Notes: generated from the sequence alone by a model not told the origin. Shown: positions 25,335-34,388, counted from the stretch's first letter. The stretch is DNA of 64,000 nt from Paracoccus luteus (GCF_004522155.1 NZ_SDEA01000001.1:310001-374000); one strand, 5' to 3'. Program-made: numbers and translations.

Positions 25335-26645
25335 ATGTCCGTCCCGCCCCCCGCCGCAAACGCGACCCCCGCCCCGAACGCGACGCTCGCGCGCAAGTCG
25401 GGGCGCTATTCCGTCTTTGCCATCGCGCGCCAGGCGATGCGCCTGCACAGCGGCTGGGGCCGCGCCTGGGCCAACCCGGAACCGCGCAGGCGCTATCAGG
25501 TCGTCGTCGTGGGCGCGGGCGGGCACGGGCTGGCGACCGCCTATTACCTGGGCAAGAACCACGGCATCCGGGACGTGGCGATCATCGAAAAGGGCTGGCT
25601 GGGCGGCGGCAACACCGGGCGCAACACCACGATCATCCGGTCGAACTATCTGCAGGATCCGTCGGCCGCGATCTATGACAAGGCGCTGAAGCTGTATGAG
25701 ACGCTGAGCCAGGATCTGAACTATAACGTCATGTTCAGCCCGCGCGGGCTGATCATGCTGGCGCAGACCGAACACGAGGTCCGCGGATACCGGCGGACCG
25801 TGCATGCCAACCACCTGCAGGGGGTGGCGACGCGCTGGATCGACCCGGCCGAGGTCAGGCGGCTGGTGCCGATCATCAATATCGCCGGGCCGCGCTATCC
25901 GGTGCTGGGCGGGCTTTACCAGGAACGCGGCGGCACCGCGCGCCACGACGCGGTCGCCTGGGGTTATGCCCGCGCCTGTTCCGACATGGGCATGCACATC
26001 ATCCAGAACTGCGAGGTTACGGGCATCGACACCGCGAACGGTCGTGTCCGCGCGGTGGAGACCGCGCGCGGCCGGATCGAATGCGACAGGCTGGCGCTGG
26101 TCGTCGCCGGCCATTCCAGCGCGCTGGCCGCGATGGCCGGGTTTCGCCTGCCCATCGAATCGGTCGCCCTGCAGGCGCTGGTCAGCGAGCCGATCAAGCC
26201 CTGCATGGACGTGGTCGTGATGGCCAACACCGTCCACGGCTATCTGTCGCAGTCCGACAAGGGCGAGATGGTGATCGGCGGCGGCACCGACGGGTTCAAC
26301 AACTATACCCAGCGCGGATCGTGGCACCACGTCGAGGAGACGGTGCGCGCGCTGATCGAGACCTTTCCGATGCTGTCGCGGCTGAAGATGCTGCGCCAGT
26401 GGGGCGGCATCGTGGACATGACGGGCGACCGCTCGCCCATCCTGTCGGCGACGCCGGTGGGGGGAATCTTCGTCAACTGCGGCTGGGGCACCGGCGGGTT
26501 CAAGGCCATTCCGGGATCGGGATGGGCGATGGCCGAACTGGTCGCCGGGGGAACGCCGGGGCCGCTGGCCGCCCCCTTCGGGATCGAACGGTTCGCCGAG
26601 GGCCGGTTCATCGACGAAAGCGTGGCGGCGGGGGTTGCCCATTGA
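25335..26645 (+). CDS. soxB: Sarcosine oxidase beta subunit
   Basis: A 436-residue flavoprotein subunit of heterotetrameric sarcosine oxidase, which demethylates sarcosine to glycine and, with folate, yields methylene-tetrahydrofolate and H2O2. The FAD site GAGGHGLATAYYLGKNHG starts near residue 60, followed by GGNTGRNTTIIRSNY. His204 in TARHDAVAWG matches the residue that covalently holds FMN in the family. C-terminal FVNCGWGTGGFKAIPGSG is typical. The start at ATG 25335 leaves about 22 extra Ala/Pro-rich residues before the usual GRYSVFAIARQAM, so the true start may be later. Confidence 0.95.
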   Translation: MSVPPPAANATPAPNATLARKSGRYSVFAIARQAMRLHSGWGRAWANPEPRRRYQVVVVGAGGHGLATAYYLGKNHGIRDVAIIEKGWLGGGNTGRNTTIIRSNYLQDPSAAIYDKALKLYETLSQDLNYNVMFSPRGLIMLAQTEHEVRGYRRTVHANHLQGVATRWIDPAEVRRLVPIINIAGPRYPVLGGLYQERGGTARHDAVAWGYARACSDMGMHIIQNCEVTGIDTANGRVRAVETARGRIECDRLALVVAGHSSALAAMAGFRLPIESVALQALVSEPIKPCMDVVVMANTVHGYLSQSDKGEMVIGGGTDGFNNYTQRGSWHHVEETVRALIETFPMLSRLKMLRQWGGIVDMTGDRSPILSATPVGGIFVNCGWGTGGFKAIPGSGWAMAELVAGGTPGPLAAPFGIERFAEGRFIDESVAAGVAH

Positions 26646-26712
26646 CCGTGCTTGTCTTTTCCGCCGCCGGGCATCATTCCTGCGCCGTTCCTTCAAGCAT
26701 GGAGTGCCGCAT

Positions 26713-26976
26713 ATGGCGACCAACGACAAATCGAGTTCAGGGCTGTGGTTCCTTATCGGGGCGGTCATCGTCGCGGTGGCGGCGATCATCTGGTATCTCG
26801 GCGCGGGCGGCGATGTCGCCGCGACCGCGCCCGCGGGCGACACCACCAGCGTCACCGTCACGGCGCCTGCGGCAGACACAGCCGCTGACAGCGCGCCCGC
26901 CGCAACCGACGCCCCCGCTGGCGGCGCGACGGCCACCAGCACCACCACGACGACCACGACGGCTCCGTCGAACTGA
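26713..26976 (+). CDS. Small single-pass membrane protein A inside the sarcosine oxidase operon
   Basis: An 87-residue protein with a short cytosolic start (MATNDKSSSG), one helix (LWFLIGAVIVAVAAIIWYLG) and a low-complexity Ala/Thr tail ending TTTTTTTAPSN. No ribosome site is obvious, but codon bias and the next gene's similar design support it. It lies 67 bases after soxB. Function unknown; it is not one of the usual sarcosine oxidase subunits. Confidence 0.6.
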   Translation: MATNDKSSSGLWFLIGAVIVAVAAIIWYLGAGGDVAATAPAGDTTSVTVTAPAADTAADSAPAATDAPAGGATATSTTTTTTTAPSN

Positions 26977-27129
26977 CGGACCGGGCCGCCGGGGCCCGGC
27001 CCCGGCGGTCACGCACGCGCTGCGGCGCGCCGCGTTCACGGCCGCGCCCCATGCGGCGGCGCGCCGCAGGTCGGGAACCCGGCCCGGCCCTGGCCCGTTC
27101 TGCAAGCGCCCCCAGCAGGAGTTCTTGCC

Positions 27130-27462
27130 ATGCGTGACCCCCAACAGCGCGACACCCGCACCGGACCGGCCGCGGACAGCGGCCGGCGTGAAGTCGGCAT
27201 CCTGCCGCTGGTCATCGGGGCGGTGGTGGTCATCCTTCTGGTGCTGTGGTTCGCGCTTGGCGCCGACGTGCCCGACCCGGTTCCGCTGCCCGACAGCCCC
27301 GCCGCCCACGGCACCGCAGGCCAGCCGGCCGGCACGACCGGCGCCGCCGCCGAACCCGGCGCACCCGTCGGCAGTCAGGCGCCTGCGGGCACCGAGGCCG
27401 TCCAGCCCAACCCCGACCTCGCGCCCGGCACCGGCGTCGACACGACCCGCGGCAGCAACTGA
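27130..27462 (+). CDS. Small single-pass membrane protein B inside the sarcosine oxidase operon
   Basis: A 110-residue protein with about 23 polar residues, one helix (VGILPLVIGAVVVILLVLWF) and an Ala/Pro/Gly-rich tail ending TTRGSN. CAGGAG precedes the ATG at a good distance. Layout and the motif LxIGAVxV resemble the upstream protein, so the two may be diverged duplicates. It sits between soxB and soxD in the same direction. Confidence 0.6.
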   Translation: MRDPQQRDTRTGPAADSGRREVGILPLVIGAVVVILLVLWFALGADVPDPVPLPDSPAAHGTAGQPAGTTGAAAEPGAPVGSQAPAGTEAVQPNPDLAPGTGVDTTRGSN

Positions 27463-27567
27463 CCGCGCGACCCGGCCGCCCCCGGCAGCACGGCCCTGCC
27501 TGCCCTGCGCGACGTCCGCGCGGGGCTTTTCCCGTTCCGCTGACCCCACCGCAAGGACCGGCATCCC

Positions 27568-27987
27568 ATGCTGACCCTGACCTGCCCCTATTGCGGCATC
27601 GCCGCCGAGGAAACCGAGCTGCACGCGGGGGGCGAATCGCATCTGAAGCGTTTCGGCCCCGGATCGTCGGACCCCGAGTTCGAGGCCTATCTGTTCGCCC
27701 GCAAGAACCCCAAGGGCGTCCATTTCGAACGCTGGCGGCATCTTTACGGCTGCGGCAAGTGGTTCCTGGCGGCCCGCGACACCGCGACGCTGCAGGTGTT
27801 CGGCACCTATCGCGCGCAGACACCCGTGCCCCCGCCCGAAATCGTGGCCGCCATCCAGGCCGCCCGGCCGGGCTGGCAGCCGGACTGGGACAGCAATCCG
27901 CGCGCGGCCGACGACGGCGACAGCGCGCCGGGCCTTGGTGACGATCCCGCCCCGAACCCCACGCCTTCACGGGACAGCTTTGCATGA
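27568..27987 (+). CDS. soxD: Sarcosine oxidase delta subunit
   Basis: A 139-residue subunit that binds zinc and bridges alpha and beta. LTCPYCG at the N-terminus and WRHLYGCGKWFLAARDT near 55-75 give the Cys and His ligands. The conserved part ends near residue 95; about 40 Pro/Asp/Ala-rich residues follow, longer than the usual roughly 90-100 residue subunit. Its stop overlaps the soxA start (ATGA). Confidence 0.93.
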   Translation: MLTLTCPYCGIAAEETELHAGGESHLKRFGPGSSDPEFEAYLFARKNPKGVHFERWRHLYGCGKWFLAARDTATLQVFGTYRAQTPVPPPEIVAAIQAARPGWQPDWDSNPRAADDGDSAPGLGDDPAPNPTPSRDSFA

Positions 27988-30917
27988 CCAGCCGGACCGG
28001 ACCCTTCCGCCTGCCCACCGGCGGCCGCCTGATCGACCGCGCTCAGCCTCGCGGCTTTCGCTTTGACGGCCGGCAGCTGACCGGGCTGGCGGGTGACACG
28101 CTCGCCTCGGCGCTGCTGGCGAACGGGCAGCTGATGATGGGCCGCAGCTTCAAGTATCACCGCCCGCGCGGCCCCGTCGCGTCGGGCGCCGAGGAGCCGA
28201 ACGCGCTGCTGGGGCTGGGCCAGGGCGGCCGGTTCGAGCCGAACCAGAGGGCGACGACCACGCCCCTGGTCGCGGGCATGGTCACGACCAGCCAGAACGC
28301 CTGGCCCAGCCTGAACCGCGACATCGGCGCGGTGAACGACTGGATGTGGCGGTTCCTTCCGGCCGGGTTCTATTACAAGACCTTCATTCACCCCCGCGCG
28401 GCGTGGAAACACCTGTTCGAGCCGGTGATCCGCCGCGCCGCGGGCCTTGGCCGGGCGCCGGAACTGCCCGATCCCGACCGTTACGAACAGGCCTATGACT
28501 TTGCCGATGTGGTCGTGGTCGGCGGCGGAATCGCAGGACTGGCGGCGGCCGAGGGCGCGGCGGCGGCGGGCGGCCGGGTGATCGTGCTGGAGCAGAACGG
28601 CCACTGGGGCGGGCGCACGCCGGTCGATCACGGAGACGGGCAGGGGCGCGTCGATGCGGCGCTGGCGCGGCTGCGCGCGATGCCCAACGTCACGCTGCGC
28701 CGCAACACGATGGCGACCGGACTTTACGATCACGGCTATCTGCTGGCGCGCGAGGCGCTGGCCGACCACGACCCGAACGCGGGCCTGCCGCGTCAGCGGC
28801 TGTGGCGCATCCGCGCGGGCCGCGTCGTCACCGCGACCGGCGCGCTGGAACGGCCGCTGAGCTTTGCCGGAAACGACGTGCCCGGCGTGATGCTGGCCTC
28901 GGCGGTGCGCGACTATCTCGTGGACTACGGCGTCGCGGTGGGCCGCCGGGTGGCCATCGTCACCAACAACGACGACGCCTATCGCACCGCGCTGGCGGCG
29001 CTGGACGCGGGGCTTGCCGTGCCGATCGTCATCGACGCGCGCCCCGTTGCCGACGGGCCGCTGGCGCAGGCGGTGCGCGCGCGGGGCGTCCGCGTCGCCA
29101 CCGGATCGGCCATCGCCAAGGTGCTGGGCAAGAAGGCCGTGAACGGGCTGAAGCTGTGCGACCACGCGGGCGAAGGCGATCCGCTGGGCGTCGTCGATTG
29201 CGACGTGATCGCCATGTCCGGCGGCTGGTCGCCCGTGGTTCACCTGTGGAGCCATTGCGGCGGCAAGCTGAACTGGGACGAGGCGCAGGCGATGTTCGCC
29301 CCCGACCCGAACCGCCCGCCGACCGGCGCCGACGGCAAGGGCAACGTCACGGCGGCGGGGGCGGCCTCGGGCGATCTGGCGGTCGCCGAGCTGACGGGGG
29401 CCGCCCCGGAAAGCCCGATCCTGCCGGTCTGGGTCATGCCCCGGAACGCCACCCGCGCGGCGCGCTTCAAGATGTGGCTGGACTATCAGAACGACGTCAA
29501 GGTCAGCGACGTGGAACTGGCCGGGCGCGAGGGTTACGCCAGTGTCGAGCATGCCAAGCGATACACCACGCTGGGCATGGCGACGGATCAGGGCAAGATC
29601 AGCAACATCAACGGTCTGGCTGTGCTTTCCGATACTCTGGGTCAGCCGATCCAGGCGACCGGCACGACCACCTTCCGCCCGCCCTATACGCCCCTGACCC
29701 TTGGCGCCATCGCCGCCGAGGCGCGGGGCGAGGTGTTCCAGCCCCTGCGCAAGACGCCGATGCACGGCTGGCACGAACGCCACGGCGCGCATTGGGAACC
29801 GGTCGGGCTGTGGCGCAGGCCCTATTGCTATCCGCGAGGCGCCGAGACGCCGCACGACGCGGTCGCGCGCGAGATCCTGGCCGTCCGCGGCGGGGTCGGC
29901 ACGCTGGATGCCTCGACGCTGGGGAAAATCCTTGTGAAAGGGCCGGATGCGGGCCGTTTCCTTGACATGATCTATACCGGGATGATGTCGTCGCTGCCGG
30001 TCGGCAAGTGCCGCTATGGCCTTGTCTGTTCGGAAAACGGCTTTCTCGTCGACGACGGCGTGGCGGCGCGGCTGTCGCATGACAGCTGGCTGGTCCACAC
30101 CACCACCGGCGGGGCCGACCGCATCCACGGCCACATGGAGGACTGGCTGCAGTGCGAGTGGTGGGACTGGAAGGTCCATACCGCCAACCTGACCGAGCAG
30201 TTCGCCCAGATCGCCGTGGTCGGCCCCAAGGCCCGCATGGTGCTGGACAAGCTGGGCGGCATGGATCTGTCGGCCGCGGCGCTGCCCTTCATGGGCTGGG
30301 CCGAGGGCGTGCTGGCGGGCATCCCCGTCCGCGTCTATCGCATCAGCTTTTCGGGCGAGCTGTCCTTCGAGATCGCCGCCCCCGCCCGCCGGGGGCTGGA
30401 ACTGTGGCAGGCGATCCATGATGCGGGGGCCGAGTTCGGCATCACCCCCTATGGCACCGAGGCGATGCACGTCATGCGCGCGGAAAAGGGTTTCATCATG
30501 ATCGGGGACGAAACCGACGGCACGGTGATCCCGCAGGATCTGGGCATGTCGTGGGCGATCAGCAAGAAAAAGCCCGACTATATCGGCAAGCGCGCGCAGG
30601 AACGCAGCCACATGGCCAGCCCCGACCGCTGGCGGCTGGTCGGGCTGGAAAGCCTCGACGGCCGGGTGCTGCCGGATGGCGCCTATGCGGTGGCCGACGG
30701 GGTGAACCCGAACGGGCAGCGCAACACGCAGGGGCGGGTGACGTCCACCTATTTCTCGCCCACGCTGAACCGGCCCATCGCGATGGGGCTGGTCCATCGC
30801 GGCCCCGAGCGGATGGGCGAGGAGCTGGAGTTCCCCGTTCCCGGTGGGGCCAGCCACCGCGCGCGGATCGTCGATCCGGTGTTCTTCGACAAGGAAGGGA
30901 CCAAGGCCAATGTCTGA
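27984..30917 (+). CDS. soxA: Sarcosine oxidase alpha subunit
   Basis: A 977-residue subunit. The N-terminal 100 residues have the ferredoxin-like domain (FRFDGRQLTGLAGDTLASAL, MGRSFKYHRPRGP), then an NAD-binding flavoprotein domain with VVVVGGGIAGLAAAEGAAAAG near 175, and from about 600 the folate-binding GCV-T domain (GTLDASTLGKILVKGPDAG, SFSGELSFEIAAP, MIGDETDGTVIP). The alpha subunit holds NAD and the tetrahydrofolate site. Overlaps soxD by 4 and soxG by 8 bases. Confidence 0.96.
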   Translation: MTSRTGPFRLPTGGRLIDRAQPRGFRFDGRQLTGLAGDTLASALLANGQLMMGRSFKYHRPRGPVASGAEEPNALLGLGQGGRFEPNQRATTTPLVAGMVTTSQNAWPSLNRDIGAVNDWMWRFLPAGFYYKTFIHPRAAWKHLFEPVIRRAAGLGRAPELPDPDRYEQAYDFADVVVVGGGIAGLAAAEGAAAAGGRVIVLEQNGHWGGRTPVDHGDGQGRVDAALARLRAMPNVTLRRNTMATGLYDHGYLLAREALADHDPNAGLPRQRLWRIRAGRVVTATGALERPLSFAGNDVPGVMLASAVRDYLVDYGVAVGRRVAIVTNNDDAYRTALAALDAGLAVPIVIDARPVADGPLAQAVRARGVRVATGSAIAKVLGKKAVNGLKLCDHAGEGDPLGVVDCDVIAMSGGWSPVVHLWSHCGGKLNWDEAQAMFAPDPNRPPTGADGKGNVTAAGAASGDLAVAELTGAAPESPILPVWVMPRNATRAARFKMWLDYQNDVKVSDVELAGREGYASVEHAKRYTTLGMATDQGKISNINGLAVLSDTLGQPIQATGTTTFRPPYTPLTLGAIAAEARGEVFQPLRKTPMHGWHERHGAHWEPVGLWRRPYCYPRGAETPHDAVAREILAVRGGVGTLDASTLGKILVKGPDAGRFLDMIYTGMMSSLPVGKCRYGLVCSENGFLVDDGVAARLSHDSWLVHTTTGGADRIHGHMEDWLQCEWWDWKVHTANLTEQFAQIAVVGPKARMVLDKLGGMDLSAAALPFMGWAEGVLAGIPVRVYRISFSGELSFEIAAPARRGLELWQAIHDAGAEFGITPYGTEAMHVMRAEKGFIMIGDETDGTVIPQDLGMSWAISKKKPDYIGKRAQERSHMASPDRWRLVGLESLDGRVLPDGAYAVADGVNPNGQRNTQGRVTSTYFSPTLNRPIAMGLVHRGPERMGEELEFPVPGGASHRARIVDPVFFDKEGTKANV

Positions 30918-31452
30918 CCTGTCGCCTGTGATCGGGATGACCCCGCTGGCCAGCGTCACCGAGGTTTCGGGGCTGGGGATGGTCGCGGTCCGCGCCGACC
31001 TCATGCGCGCGGGCGACGCCATCGCGCATGCGGCGGGGCTGTCCATCCCCGCGCCGAACCGCTTTGTCACCGACGGGCGGCGCTGGCTGGGCTGGATGTC
31101 GCCAGACGAGCTGTTGCTGATCCTGCCGCAGGGCGAGGTCGCGGACGCGCTGGCGGCGCTGACCGACGCGCTGGCGGGCGAACACGCGCTGGTGGCGGAC
31201 GTCAGCGACATGCGCTGCGTCTTTGACGTGGGCGGCCGCAAGCCCGCGCAGGCGCTGGCCAAGCTGTGCCCGGTCGATTTCGCCGCGCTGCCCGACGACG
31301 GCCTGCGCCGGACGCGGGCCGCGCAGGTCGCCTTCGCGGTGTGGCGGCAGGGCGGGGGCTGGCGGATCATCGCGTTCCGCGCCGTGACCGATTACCTGCG
31401 CGGCGTCCTGACGGCGGCGGCGGCGCCGGGCACGGACCTCGACCCGCGCTGA
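30910..31452 (+). CDS. soxG: Sarcosine oxidase gamma subunit
   Basis: A 180-residue subunit, last gene of the operon. It shows WLGWMSPDELLLILP near 60 and VADVSDMRCVFDVGGRKPAQ near 95, followed by FRAVTDYLRGVL at the C-terminus, as in SoxG. It structurally resembles a GcvT fragment and stabilises the complex. Start ATG overlaps the soxA end by 8 bases in another frame. A hairpin follows the stop. Confidence 0.92.
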   Translation: MSDLSPVIGMTPLASVTEVSGLGMVAVRADLMRAGDAIAHAAGLSIPAPNRFVTDGRRWLGWMSPDELLLILPQGEVADALAALTDALAGEHALVADVSDMRCVFDVGGRKPAQALAKLCPVDFAALPDDGLRRTRAAQVAFAVWRQGGGWRIIAFRAVTDYLRGVLTAAAAPGTDLDPR

Positions 31453-31460
31453 TGGCGCGG

Positions 31461-31485
31461 GGGCGGGCGCGTCACGCGTCCGCCC
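31461..31485. terminator. Hairpin between convergent soxG and rarD
   Basis: GGGCGGGCGCG (31461-31471) pairs with CGCGTCCGCCC (31475-31485) with one G-T pair; the three-base loop is exactly the rarD stop codon (31472-31474). No T run on either side, so termination strength is uncertain. Confidence 0.5.
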
Positions 31486-32371
31486 GCGCCCCGCTGCGCC
31501 GCCATGTCGCGGCGGAATAGATCGCCAGCGCCGCCCAGATGATCGGAAAGGCGACGCCGTGCCAGAAGGTGAACGGCTCGCCCAGCAGCGCGACGGCGCA
31601 AAGCAGCTGCAGCGTCGGGTTCAGATAGCCGAGCAGACCCACCGTCGCCAGGTTCGCCCGTTGCGCGCCCAGGGCGAACAGCATCAGCGGGACCGCCGTC
31701 ATCGGCCCCGACAGGATCAGCAGCAGCGTCACCCAGGCATCGTCCCCGAAACGCCCGTTGCCCGCCCATTTGGGCAGCCAGCCCGCGTGCAGCGCCACCA
31801 GCCACGCCAGCGCCACGGGCGACAGCACCGCCACCTCGGCCGTGACGGACAGCACCGGGTCCAGCGGCAGCGCCTTTTTCACCACGCCATAGACGCCCAT
31901 GCTGACTGCCAGCACCAGGCTGATCCACGGCGCGGCGCCCAGTCCCCAGGTCAGCAGCGCCACCCCCAGCGCGGCCATGCCGACGGCCAGCCGCTGCCCG
32001 CCGTTCAGCCGCTCGCCGAACAGGACGATACCCAGGACCACCGCCACCAGCGGAAAGACGTAATAACCCAGCGAGCTTTCCATCACATGGCCGTTCTGCA
32101 CCGCCCAGATGAACATGCCCCAGTTGGCCGAGATCGCCACCGCCGCCAGCGCGATCCGCCCCAGATGGCGCGACGCCAGCGCCCGGGGCAGGGCCGCCAG
32201 CCGTCCCTGCGCCGCCAGCACCAGGCCGAACAGGACCAGCGACCACAGCGTGCGATGGGCCAGCACCTCGGCCGCGGGCACGCCGGACATGGCGCGGTAG
32301 AAGACGGGCGAAAAGCCCCACAGCACATAGGTGCCCAGCAGGGGCCACAGGCCGCTTGTCCGATTGGTCAT
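31472..32371 (-). CDS. rarD: RarD-type EamA-family transporter
   Basis: A 299-residue inner-membrane protein with ten predicted helices in two EamA repeats. The opening LLGTYVLWGFSPVFYRAM, SANWGMFIWAVQNGHVMESSLGYY (split) and LGYLNPTLQLLCAVALLGEP with FTFWH are characteristic of RarD, which is annotated as a chloramphenicol-sensitive or amino-acid efflux permease. Substrate unknown. It is monocistronic and converges on soxG. Confidence 0.9.
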   Translation of the reverse strand: MTNRTSGLWPLLGTYVLWGFSPVFYRAMSGVPAAEVLAHRTLWSLVLFGLVLAAQGRLAALPRALASRHLGRIALAAVAISANWGMFIWAVQNGHVMESSLGYYVFPLVAVVLGIVLFGERLNGGQRLAVGMAALGVALLTWGLGAAPWISLVLAVSMGVYGVVKKALPLDPVLSVTAEVAVLSPVALAWLVALHAGWLPKWAGNGRFGDDAWVTLLLILSGPMTAVPLMLFALGAQRANLATVGLLGYLNPTLQLLCAVALLGEPFTFWHGVAFPIIWAALAIYSAATWRRSGARADA

Positions 32372-32410
32372 CCGCGCGTCCCCTCTGCGCCCGCCCCGGG
32401 TGTGGCGCTT

Positions 32411-32626
32411 GCCGCGCCCGCCCGCAAGGGCCGCCCGCGCAGGTCAGCCCTGCGGCGGGATCAGGTCGATCACCGTGATGTGGGCGAGCATGCCAAGCAC
32501 CCCGGTCGACACGATCAGGCCGCGCCCGCCCGCAAGGGCTGTCCGCGCAGGTCAGCCCTGCGGCGGGATCAGGTCGATCACCGTGATTTCCGGCACCATG
32601 CCCACGCGCATCGGCAGGACCGAACA
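32411..32626 (-). repeat. Tandem 108-base duplication covering the 3' end of the metallophosphoesterase gene
   Basis: A segment starting GCCGCGCCCGCCCGCAAGGG occurs at 32411 and 32519. The first about 68 bases of the copies are nearly identical and include the last 12 codons and stop of the gene plus its spacer; beyond that they diverge. The outer copy still encodes, in frame to its own stop, LIVSTGVLGMLAHITVIDLI then PPQG, against LIVSGG...EITVIDLIPPQG in the intact gene. Confidence 0.85.
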
Positions 32627-33487
32627 GCCGACGCCGCCCGACACGATCAGGCTACGCCCACCCTCGTCATAGCGGCCCCAGCTGTAGGTCTCGTTCTCGG
32701 ACGCCATGATCAGGGGCGATCCGCCGAACAGCCGGATCTGGCCGCCGTGGGTGTGGCCCGACACCTGCACGGCGATGTCGCGCCCGGCCGCGTCGCACAG
32801 CTCGTCCAGGCGGGGGAAGATGTCGGGTTCATGCGCCAGCAGGACGATGGGCGCGTCGTCGTCGGTGACGCAGGCAAGCGCGGTTTCCAGATCGTCCATC
32901 CCCTCGCCGTCCGGGCCTTCGTCGAAGGGGCGCTGGTCGCCGATGCCGGCCAGCCAGAACCCGTCCGCGCCCCCCAGCCGAACGGCCTTGTTGTCCAGCA
33001 CCGGGATGCCGTGACGTTCCAGCACGCATTCCGCCTCGACCGGGCCGCAGCGGTCGGTCTGGGCGCGCACGTCCTGCCACCAGTCGTGGTTGCCCACGAC
33101 GGCAAAGGTGCCCAGCGGCGCGGTGAAATCGCGCAAGACCGCCACGATCTCGTCCTTGGCGGTGAAACCGCAGGTGAACGGATGGGCGGCGGAATAGTCG
33201 CCCAGCAGGATCGCCACGTCGGGTTTCAGCGCGTTCGCCCGCGCGACGATCCGCGACACGCGGCCCCGGCCCAGATGCGGCGCGCCCGCATGCAGGTCGG
33301 CGATGACCACCAGCCGCACCGGCGCGTGCCCGCGCCAGCGTTCCGGCGACAGCGTCCAGCGCACGACGCGCAGCCGCATCGCCGGTTCCCACCACAGCGC
33401 ATAGCCAAGGGCGGCGGCCGCCCCCAGCCGTGCGACCAGCCCCAGCGGGCCTGGCCCGCGCCGCGCCGTGCGCCTGTGTCGCGTCAT
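32552..33487 (-). CDS. Membrane-anchored metallophosphoesterase
   Basis: A 311-residue protein with an N-terminal hydrophobic segment (GLVARLGAAAALGYALWW) and a calcineurin-like domain: ADLHAGAPH near 58, GDYSAAHP near 88, VVGNHDWW near 120, HEPDIFP near 210 and VSGHTHGGQIRLFG near 240 give the two-metal site. Related proteins act on UDP-diacylglucosamine or phosphodiesters at the membrane; the substrate is not known. ATG 33487 (MTRHRRTARRG) is preferred over one 12 codons earlier. Its 3' end is duplicated downstream. Confidence 0.9.
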   Translation of the reverse strand: MTRHRRTARRGPGPLGLVARLGAAAALGYALWWEPAMRLRVVRWTLSPERWRGHAPVRLVVIADLHAGAPHLGRGRVSRIVARANALKPDVAILLGDYSAAHPFTCGFTAKDEIVAVLRDFTAPLGTFAVVGNHDWWQDVRAQTDRCGPVEAECVLERHGIPVLDNKAVRLGGADGFWLAGIGDQRPFDEGPDGEGMDDLETALACVTDDDAPIVLLAHEPDIFPRLDELCDAAGRDIAVQVSGHTHGGQIRLFGGSPLIMASENETYSWGRYDEGGRSLIVSGGVGCSVLPMRVGMVPEITVIDLIPPQG

Positions 33488-33524
33488 TCCTGCGCCATCC
33501 TGCCTTCCGTCTGCTGCACGCAAA

Positions 33525-33549
33525 CGCCCGCCCCTGAACGGGACGGGCG
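33525..33549 (-). terminator. Factor-independent terminator of sodB
   Basis: On the minus strand CGCCCGTCCC and GGGGCGGGCG form a ten-pair stem around GTTCA, followed by TTTGCG. It lies 33 bases after the sodB stop and before the metallophosphoesterase gene. Confidence 0.75.
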
Positions 33550-33581
33550 CGGATCTGTCCTGCCGCCAGTCGCGGCCCGCC

Positions 33582-34181
33582 TTACATGCGGCCGGCGACG
33601 TTTTCCCAGTTCACCAGATTGTCCAGGAAGTTCTTGAGGTAGTCCGGCCGCTTGTTGCGGAAGTCGATGTAATAGGAATGTTCCCACACATCGCAGCCCA
33701 GCAGCGCCACCTGGCCCTTGCACAGCGGGTTCACCCCGTTTTCGGTCTTGGTGATCTCAAGCCCGCCCTGGGCGTTGCGCACCAGCCACGCCCAGCCCGA
33801 GCCGAACTGGCCGACGCCCGCCTCGGTGAACTTTTTCTTGAAGTCGTCGACCGAGCCGAAGCTGTCCTTGATCGCCGATTCCAGGTTGCCCGGCATGGCG
33901 CCGCGGTTCGGCCCCATCATCTCCCAGAACTGGGTGTGGTTCCAGTGCTGGCTGGCGTTGTTGAAGATGCCGTTCTGGGCGACCGCGCCGTCCTGATAGG
34001 TGCCCTTGACGATCTCTTCGAGGCTGGCGCCTTCCCACTGGGTGCCGGCAATCAGCTCGTTCAGCTTGTCCACATACGCCTTGTGGTGCTTGTCGTGGTG
34101 GTATTCCAGCGTCTCGGCGGACATGCCGGCCGACGCCAGCGCGTCGTGGGAATAGGGCAGGTCGGGCAGGGTGAAAGCCAT
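33582..34181 (-). CDS. sodB: Superoxide dismutase, Fe/Mn family
   Basis: A 199-residue cytosolic dismutase. Metal ligands: His in LEYHHDKHHKAY (27), His in SQHWNHTQFW (about 75), and DVWEHSYYIDF (Asp and His near 160). FNNASQHWNH and GSGWAWLV are typical; the residue pattern favours an iron enzyme but cambialism cannot be excluded. GAGGA precedes the ATG. It stands alone with its own terminator. Confidence 0.96.
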   Translation of the reverse strand: MAFTLPDLPYSHDALASAGMSAETLEYHHDKHHKAYVDKLNELIAGTQWEGASLEEIVKGTYQDGAVAQNGIFNNASQHWNHTQFWEMMGPNRGAMPGNLESAIKDSFGSVDDFKKKFTEAGVGQFGSGWAWLVRNAQGGLEITKTENGVNPLCKGQVALLGCDVWEHSYYIDFRNKRPDYLKNFLDNLVNWENVAGRM

Positions 34182-34332
34182 TTCGGTATCCTCGGCAAGG
34201 GGTTGCGGCCATGATATCAGCACGGCTTGGCCGGCAAGGCCAGCCCGCCGGCGTCGGCATTGCAACGCCGGGGACGGGGGGCGGTTCCCGCCGGAGGCGG
34301 CGCAGGGACCAGCGGGGGGCGCGGCATCCGCA

Positions 34333-34360
34333 TTGGCAAGCGCCGCCCTGCGCGTATAGA
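34333..34360 (+). promoter_or_regulatory. Promoter of the yfgM-like/bamB/der operon
   Basis: TTGGCA (34333-34338), 16-base spacer, TATAGA (34355-34360), 28 bases before the ATG at 34389. One of the best sigma-70 matches in the window. Confidence 0.65.
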
Positions 34361-34388
34361 AGGGCGCGAGGGACAGGCAGGACGCACG

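Noticed and set aside
27807..31370. 1187-codon open frame on the minus strand
   Set aside because: It lies opposite soxD-soxA-soxG, has no domain order, and is composed of Arg/Gly/His-rich shadow sequence typical of antisense frames in GC-rich genes.
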